Source: LGRD01 sp031415135 (GTDB lineage Bacteria > Pseudomonadota > Gammaproteobacteria > Burkholderiales > Burkholderiaceae_C). Taken from it: a stretch of 64,000 nt of DNA. Of the stretch, positions 59,211 to 64,000 are shown piece after piece. The translations under genes were made by a program, and so were the position numbers. Under the pieces are notes generated by a model, which worked only from the letters and a program-made list of their open reading frames with translations, was not told the origin of the DNA and did not search any database. Within the stretch, counting starts at the first letter, position 1. Every line of letters starts with the position of its first letter. Location: NCBI GenBank assembly GCA_031415135.1, contig JANORB010000083.1, positions 16,729 through 80,728 of the forward strand, given 5' to 3'.

Positions 59211-60026
59211 TTACCAGAATTGCCACCACGCGCGCTGCTTGCCGTTCAGGCTGCTCGCGCTGAACGTGGTTTGCGGAAAGTTCTTGCGCAGCACACGGTC
59301 GGCATCGTCGCGCAGTTGTTCCAGACCGAGCCGGTCGTAGGACTGCACCATGATGAACAGCGCTTCTTCGGTGGCCGGCGATTGCTGGAAATCCTTCACC
59401 GCCTGCTGCGCCCGGTTCACCGCCGCGACATAGGCGCCGCGGCGAAAATAATAGCGCGCCACGTGGACCTCGTAGGCGGCGAGCGAGTTGACGATGTAGT
59501 TCATTCGCACCCGGGCGTCCTCGGCATAAACCGACTGCGGAAACTGCTCGATCAACTGCTTGAACGACTGGTACGAATCGCGCGATGCCTGCTGGTCCCG
59601 TTCGGACAGATCCTGCTTGGAAAAGCTGCCCAGGATGCCCAGGTTGTCGTTGAAGTTGACCAGGCCTTGCAGGTACAGCGCATAGTCGAGCGCCGGGCTG
59701 GTCGGGTGCAACTTGATGAACCGTTCGAGGACCGTGAGCGCCTGCGCCTTTTCGTTGGTCTTGTACAAAACATGCGCCCGCTCGAGCTGGGCCTGCTGCG
59801 CGACGATGGTTCCCGCAGCCCGGCCTTCCAGGCGTTCAAAGAGCTTGGCGGCACGTTCATAGTTGCCAGCGGCTGCCTCCTCGCGCGCCTCTGAATACAA
59901 TTTCTCGGGTGTCCAGGCCGATGTCTCGTCTTTCGGTGTTGAACTGCAGCCGCTCAACCATGCCGTCACGGTGAGCGCGGTCGCCACGGCGGCCAGGGTC
60001 TGGCGCAAGACTCGAATCAATTCCAT
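59211..60026 (-). CDS. bamD: Outer membrane protein assembly factor BamD
   Basis: BamD is an essential lipoprotein of the BAM complex that inserts beta-barrel proteins into the outer membrane. The 271-residue protein has a lipoprotein signal with lipobox LSGC (Cys27) and then TPR-like repeats (about 45-235: KLYSEAREEAAAGNYERAAKLFERLEGR, then further repeats). The C-terminal stretch NFPQTTF is typical of family members in this order. I use the ATG at 60026; the longer open frame upstream is a shadow of rluD. Its start is 42 bases from that of divergent rluD. A perfect 20-base palindrome lies between them. Confidence 0.95.
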   Translation of the reverse strand: MELIRVLRQTLAAVATALTVTAWLSGCSSTPKDETSAWTPEKLYSEAREEAAAGNYERAAKLFERLEGRAAGTIVAQQAQLERAHVLYKTNEKAQALTVLERFIKLHPTSPALDYALYLQGLVNFNDNLGILGSFSKQDLSERDQQASRDSYQSFKQLIEQFPQSVYAEDARVRMNYIVNSLAAYEVHVARYYFRRGAYVAAVNRAQQAVKDFQQSPATEEALFIMVQSYDRLGLEQLRDDADRVLRKNFPQTTFSASSLNGKQRAWWQFW

Positions 60027-60034
60027 CGGTCCAA

Positions 60035-60054
60035 GGCATTGCCGCGGCAATGCC
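60035..60054. promoter_or_regulatory. Perfect 20-base palindrome between bamD and rluD
   Basis: GGCATTGCCGCGGCAATGCC is identical to its own reverse complement. It fills half of the 42-base space between two divergent genes and lies where both promoters must be. There is no T tract on either side, so it is not a terminator. It could be an operator or a DNA-structure signal. A TTGACA -35-like sequence for the bamD strand is next to it (60064-60059). Confidence 0.55.
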
Positions 60055-60068
60055 ATCCTGTCAAAAAA

Positions 60069-61076
60069 ATGAGTCGCGATTATAGGGTTGAGCCTGTGCC
60101 GAACACTGAGACCTTCGCCTCGACCGAGCCGGAATCCGAAGCGGCGTCCGCACCCTGGGACGAGGCACCTGAAAGCAGGGTCCGCGAGGTGCCGCCGGCA
60201 CTTCACGGCCAGCGGTTGGACAAGGCCGTGGTGGCGATGGCCGAAGAGTTTTCGCGCAGCCACCTGCAGACGCTGATCGCGCAGGGGCATGTGCGTGTGG
60301 ACGGGGTCGTGCACCGCACCGCCTCGCGCAAGGTGCTGGCCGGCCAGCGCATCGACGTCGAACTGGTGCCGACGCCCGAGAGCCAGGCCTTCAGGCCCGA
60401 GAGTCTGCCGATCGACATCGTCCACGAGGATCCCGATCTGCTGGTGCTGAACAAGCGTGCCGGCATGGTGGTCCACCCGGCGGCCGGCAACTGGTCGGGA
60501 ACGCTGCTCAATGCGCTGCTGGCGCACCACCGGGGCGCGGCCAGCCTGCCGCGGGCGGGAATCGTGCACCGGCTGGACAAGGACACGTCGGGCTTGATGC
60601 TGGTGGGCAAGACCTTGCCGGCGGTGACGGCGCTGGCGCGCGCGATCGCGGCGCGCGAAGTGCATCGCCAGTACCAGGCCATCGTGGTGGGCCGGGTCGA
60701 ACCGCTCAGTTTCAGCATCGAGGCGCCGATCGGGCGCGACCCGCAATCACGGGTTCGGATGGCGGTGCTCGCATCGGGCCGGCCCGCCCGAACAGACGTT
60801 GAACGGATCGTGCACTCGAACGGATTCAGCGCGTTGCGCTGCACGCTTCACACCGGGCGCACGCACCAGATCAGGGTTCACCTGGCCGCCCGTGGCAACC
60901 CGCTGGTGGCCGACGCGCTGTACGGCGGTGTGGCCGCGCTGGGCATGGCCCGCCAGGCCCTGCATGCGTTCCGGCTCGCGTTGGCACACCCGATCACCCG
61001 GCAAGCCATGGCGTTCGAAGCCGAGCCGCCGGACGACTTCAAGGCGGCTTGGCAAACCCTGGTCGACCCGAGCTGA
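60069..61076 (+). CDS. rluD: 23S rRNA pseudouridine synthase RluD
   Basis: RluD makes pseudouridine at three sites in helix 69 of 23S rRNA (1911, 1915, 1917 in E. coli numbering). The 335-residue protein has an N-terminal S4 RNA-binding domain (about 48-105, HGQRLDKAVVAMAEEFSRSHLQTLI). The catalytic Asp170 is in HRLDKDTSGLMLVGK and the C-terminal motif RTHQIRVHLAARGNP. The first 45 residues are acidic and unconserved. The ATG is 42 bases from the bamD start, so the region between serves both genes; a GTG further in could also be a start. Confidence 0.93.
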   Translation: MSRDYRVEPVPNTETFASTEPESEAASAPWDEAPESRVREVPPALHGQRLDKAVVAMAEEFSRSHLQTLIAQGHVRVDGVVHRTASRKVLAGQRIDVELVPTPESQAFRPESLPIDIVHEDPDLLVLNKRAGMVVHPAAGNWSGTLLNALLAHHRGAASLPRAGIVHRLDKDTSGLMLVGKTLPAVTALARAIAAREVHRQYQAIVVGRVEPLSFSIEAPIGRDPQSRVRMAVLASGRPARTDVERIVHSNGFSALRCTLHTGRTHQIRVHLAARGNPLVADALYGGVAALGMARQALHAFRLALAHPITRQAMAFEAEPPDDFKAAWQTLVDPS

Positions 61077-61106
61077 ACAATGCCGACCCATGTGTCGCAG
61101 GTTGAG

Positions 61107-61112
61107 TACAAT
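61107..61112 (+). promoter_or_regulatory. Candidate -10 box upstream of scpB
   Basis: TACAAT is close to the -10 consensus, but no -35 is seen at the right distance. It would give a leader of about 250 bases. Apart from this, I see nothing in the 292-base rluD-scpB gap. Confidence 0.3.
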
Positions 61113-61368
61113 GCGCGCGAATCCTTGTTGGCGCGAAACGCCGAGGCCGCACCCGTGAATGCGCCCGGCAGACGCTCAAGTCCAACAGGATGCGTCCAGC
61201 ACCCCAGGGTGTGACGACCGGGCCGGACGCGAGAAGCGTTGCCGGCCCACCAGCACACAGGCGGATGGCCCACACATGGAGCGGGCGCTGGCCCAGTCCG
61301 AAGACCCGATTCCGTGCCCCCGAACTTTCTGCCGGCCAGTCGCCGGCCGAGGATGTGAACAAAAGTCC

Positions 61369-62106
61369 ATGAACACCCAGGATGCAAAGCGCGTCCTCGA
61401 GACGGCGCTCATCTGCGCAAGCCAGCCCATGCCATTGCGTGACATGCGTGCGTTGTTTGCCGACGAGCTCGGGGCAGACACGCTGCGTTCCGTGCTCGAC
61501 GACCTGCGGCGCGATTGGGACGGCCGCGGGGTCGAGCTGGTCACGCTGGCCGGTGGCTGGCGTTTCCAGAGCCGGCCGGAAATGCGCGAGTACCTCGACC
61601 GCATGAACCCGGAGAAACCGAGCAAGTATTCGCGCGCCGTGATGGAGACTCTGGCGATCATTGCCTACCGCCAGCCGGTGACCCGTGGCGACATCGAAGA
61701 CATTCGCGGTGTCACCGTGGCCACCCAGATCGTCAAGCAGCTCGAAGACCGGGGCTGGGTCGAGGCCATCGGTTATCGCGAGGCCCCCGGGCGGCCCGCG
61801 TTGTGGGCCACCACCCGGCAGTTTCTCGACGATCTCGGCCTGGCCAGCCTGGAGCAACTGCCGTTGCTTCCCGGGGCCGATGGCGCCGCGCCAATGCTGT
61901 CGCAGGCCTTGCAGGGCCAGGCTTCACTGCTTGATGCCCAAGGCTCACTGGCGCTGGATGACTCAGGCCCTTCCGAGCCGGTGCCCGCCCCCGATTCCTC
62001 GACAGATTTCCCCGTTGCAAACCACCTGCCTCAGAGCCCTTCGGCGACCGAGGTCAACCTTGACGAGACCGCGGCCGATGCCGCGCCCACGGAACCGCAC
62101 GCATGA
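61369..62106 (+). CDS. scpB: Segregation and condensation protein B
   Basis: ScpB is a winged-helix subunit of the SMC-ScpAB condensin. The 245-residue protein has the conserved N-terminal VLETALICASQPMPLRDMRAL and SKYSRAVMETLAIIAYRQPVTRGDIEDIRGV (second winged helix). An acidic, Pro/Ser-rich tail (about 185-245) follows, probably disordered. I use the ATG at 61369; the frame is open about 70 codons upstream, but that part is low-complexity and unconserved. scpA is not adjacent; rluB overlaps its end (ATGA), as is usual in many bacteria. Confidence 0.92.
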   Translation: MNTQDAKRVLETALICASQPMPLRDMRALFADELGADTLRSVLDDLRRDWDGRGVELVTLAGGWRFQSRPEMREYLDRMNPEKPSKYSRAVMETLAIIAYRQPVTRGDIEDIRGVTVATQIVKQLEDRGWVEAIGYREAPGRPALWATTRQFLDDLGLASLEQLPLLPGADGAAPMLSQALQGQASLLDAQGSLALDDSGPSEPVPAPDSSTDFPVANHLPQSPSATEVNLDETAADAAPTEPHA

Positions 62107-64000
62107 ACGTCAACCCAGATTCCCCCTCGTTGCCTGCCGCCGACGGCACCGCCCCCGACGCTGCCGAGGTGGCCCCCAAGCCGGCTCGCCGGCCGCGCGC
62201 TCCCAAGGTTGTGGTGGACGCTGCCGCAGCGGGCTCGGCGCCGGACGAACCCGCGACGGAGGTCGCGGCGCCGCCACCGAAGCCGAAGCGGCGGCGCGCC
62301 GTGCCGGTCGATGTGGCGGCCGAATCGACGGGCTCGGACTCGGTTTCTGCGGTGGAGTCGAGCGTGCAGACAGCGCCGTCCTCCGCCGCGAGCGAGCCGG
62401 CGCGGATCGACGAGGGCGACGGCCGCGGCGCCGGTTCGCCCGAACGCAGCGAACCGGGTCCAGAGTCAGGCAGCGAGGGTGAGGGCGCTGCGGCGGGCGA
62501 GGCACAGGGCGACGCGCAGGGCGACGAGGCCACATCCGACGCTCCGCGCGGCCGGCGCCGGAACCGCAGGGACCGCAAGCGCGGTGAGCGCGGTGACTTG
62601 AGCGCCGATGCGACCGATCGACCCCCGGGCGCGGTGGACCCGTCGGCCGTTCCCGCGGCGGCGGTGGCCGAAGCCAGTGCCGTGTTCGCGCAAGTGCTCT
62701 CCGGTGACTTCGATGTCGAAGAGCAGGAGCCGGACGAAGAAGCTGAAGCGCCCAAACGCGTGTTGGCGCCCGAACCGGAAGCGCCGAAATTGCACAAGGT
62801 TCTGGCCCAGGCCGGCATCGGTTCGCGGCGTGACATGGAAGAGCTCATCCTGAGTGGCGGCATCACCGTGAACGGCGAACCGGCGCACATCGGCCAGCGC
62901 ATTTCGTTCGGCGACCAGGTCAGGGTCAGCGGCAAGCCCGTCAAGCTGCGCATCATGCCGCTGCCGCCGCGCATCATCGCGTACCACAAGCCGGTCGGCG
63001 AGATCGTGACTCACGACGATCCGCAGAACCGGCCGACGGTGTTCCGGCGCTTGCCGCGCTTGCAGCAGGGCAAGTGGCAGTCGGTGGGGCGACTCGACAT
63101 CAACACCGAGGGCCTGCTGCTGTTCACCACGTCGGGCGAATTGGCCAACCAGCTGATGCACCCGCGCTTCGGCGTGGAGCGCGAATACGCGGTGCGTGTT
63201 CTGGGCCTGCTGACGCCGGAGGCGCGAGCGCAACTGATCGAGGGCGTGATGGTCGAAGGGCAACCCTGCGGCTTTCGCTCGATCGACGATGGCGGCGGTG
63301 AAGGCGCCAACCATTGGTACCGGGTTGTCATCACCGAGGGGCGCAACCGCGAAGTGCGCAAGTTGTTTGACGTGGTCGGGTTGACCGTCAGCCGGCTGAT
63401 CCGCATTCGTTATGGCACGGTCGTGTTGCCGCATGGATTGAAGCGCGGCTCCTGGGTCGACCTCGAAGAGGGCGATGTGCGCACCATCCGGCGCCTCGCC
63501 AACGGCGACCGCGGGCCGCGTGATGGCCCGCCGGGTGGACGCGGAAACGAGCGGACTGGCGGGCAACAGCAAAAGCCGCGCAACGACCGCCAGGCAGGAC
63601 GGCCGAACGACCGTGGTCGCGGCAACAACCCGCCTCAGGGCCGGCCTCACGAGCCGCAACCCCATGCGATGGCGCAGTCCCACGAGGCCGATCGGGACCT
63701 TGATCTCGATCTCGATCCCGATTCAGACATCGATTTCGACCCGAAGTCGATTCCCAATCCGCTCGAGCAGACCTTCGACAAGCGCTTCGTGCAGAACCCG
63801 CGCAGCCCTGCCGGAGGGCGCGGCTTCGGGCGCGGCGGCGGCGGCTTCGGCGCCGGTGGCAGCGCCCCCAGCCCGGGCCCGAAAAAGGGCCCCGGCCCGA
63901 GTCAACCCGATCCTTTGCAAACTTCTTTGGGATTCATCGGCGCCGATGCATTCCATCGCAAGGGCCGCAGTGGCGGCGGAGGAGGTGGTGGTGGTGGTGG
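62103..64000 (+). CDS. rluB: 23S rRNA pseudouridine(2605) synthase RluB, cut by the window end
   Basis: RluB makes pseudouridine 2605 in 23S rRNA. The frame opens at the ATG at 62103, overlapping the scpB stop, and stays open to base 64000, so the 3' end is missing. A very long N-terminal extension (about 225 residues, rich in Ala, Pro, Arg and Glu) precedes the S4 domain (about 228-280, LHKVLAQAGIGSRRDMEELI). The pseudouridine synthase domain has the catalytic Asp332 in GRLDINTEGLLLF. After it comes a second low-complexity region with basic Gly/Arg/Gln stretches, an Asp-rich repeat (LDLDLDPDSDIDFD) and a poly-Gly end that reaches the window edge. The core is secure; the extensions are of unknown function. 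Confidence 0.93.
   Translation, partial: MNVNPDSPSLPAADGTAPDAAEVAPKPARRPRAPKVVVDAAAAGSAPDEPATEVAAPPPKPKRRRAVPVDVAAESTGSDSVSAVESSVQTAPSSAASEPARIDEGDGRGAGSPERSEPGPESGSEGEGAAAGEAQGDAQGDEATSDAPRGRRRNRRDRKRGERGDLSADATDRPPGAVDPSAVPAAAVAEASAVFAQVLSGDFDVEEQEPDEEAEAPKRVLAPEPEAPKLHKVLAQAGIGSRRDMEELILSGGITVNGEPAHIGQRISFGDQVRVSGKPVKLRIMPLPPRIIAYHKPVGEIVTHDDPQNRPTVFRRLPRLQQGKWQSVGRLDINTEGLLLFTTSGELANQLMHPRFGVEREYAVRVLGLLTPEARAQLIEGVMVEGQPCGFRSIDDGGGEGANHWYRVVITEGRNREVRKLFDVVGLTVSRLIRIRYGTVVLPHGLKRGSWVDLEEGDVRTIRRLANGDRGPRDGPPGGRGNERTGGQQQKPRNDRQAGRPNDRGRGNNPPQGRPHEPQPHAMAQSHEADRDLDLDLDPDSDIDFDPKSIPNPLEQTFDKRFVQNPRSPAGGRGFGRGGGGFGAGGSAPSPGPKKGPGPSQPDPLQTSLGFIGADAFHRKGRSGGGGGGGGG

Noticed and set aside
61159..61368. 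N-terminal extension of scpB
   Set aside because: The open frame continues upstream but is low-complexity and unlike ScpB; the ATG at 61369 gives the family start.
63680..63735. Asp-rich repeats near the window end as a possible calcium-binding RTX array
   Set aside because: The repeat is a simple LDLDLD-type tract inside the low-complexity tail of RluB and lacks the GGxGxD pattern.

Overview
The window is a dense, GC-rich (roughly two-thirds G+C by eye) stretch of a betaproteobacterial chromosome. The order Burkholderiales is likely, in or near the Rubrivivax/Leptothrix/Methylibium side, because of the gene content (HpnCDE squalene pathway, ECF sigma/DUF3619/DUF3106/RDD operon, ilvB-ilvH-ilvC with pssA and leuA, tRNA-Leu/tig/clpP/clpX/lon, sucA-sucB-lpdA-zapE) and the protein sequences. 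That placement is inference; no rRNA or other decisive marker is present. Nearly all of it is core chromosome. I see no prophage, transposase, CRISPR array or plasmid gene, and the only mobile-looking DNA is a miniature inverted-repeat element between two leuA genes.

Layout. 1-1952: end of a circularly permuted ATP-grasp/alpha-E fusion and its transglutaminase partner. 1998-9960: a Uma2-like protein, MltB, a membrane H+-pyrophosphatase carrying a C-terminal OmpA domain, the divergent soluble pyrophosphatase ppa, and an M16 zinc peptidase. 10056-15174: an acetyltransferase, a P-II protein, and a six-gene minus-strand operon headed by an ECF sigma factor (sigma, DUF3619, DUF3106, RDD, dgkA, LOG). 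15427-23483: branched-chain amino acid block ilvB-ilvH-ilvC, pssA, a leucine-rich leader peptide with attenuator, a yeast/actinobacterial-type leuA, the inverted-repeat element, and a standard bacterial leuA. 23604-28483: PBP7-type endopeptidase, IclR regulator and the translationally coupled hpnC-hpnD-hpnE squalene operon. 28559-32989: RND efflux adaptor and pump behind a strong promoter with a TetR-type operator.

33056-39573: tRNA-Leu(TAG), tig, clpP, clpX, lon (protein folding and proteolysis), then tRNA-Gly, tRNA-Cys and tRNA-Leu(TAA). 39618-46883: UMF1-family transporter, etfB-etfA behind a palindromic operator, a large acyl-CoA dehydrogenase, a flavin oxidoreductase and an amidohydrolase. 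46893-48467: peptide-type ABC binding protein. 48713-56141: 2-oxoglutarate dehydrogenase operon sucA-sucB-lpdA, then zapE and a small secreted protein. 56158-64000: PP2C phosphatase, DUF465 protein, DinG/YoaA-type helicase, bamD, rluD, scpB and rluB (cut by the window end).

The most notable signals are a complete-looking ribosome-mediated leucine attenuator ahead of leuA (19887-20008), a periplasmic peptidoglycan-binding OmpA domain fused to the proton-pumping pyrophosphatase, the approximately 160-bp hairpin element between the two leuA genes, and several perfect or near-perfect palindromes in short regulatory regions (28588, 40947, 60035). No gap longer than 300 bases lacks a gene. The larger gaps (6331-6588, 11256-11461, 15175-15426, 48468-48712, 61077-61368) hold only promoters or leaders as far as I can see.
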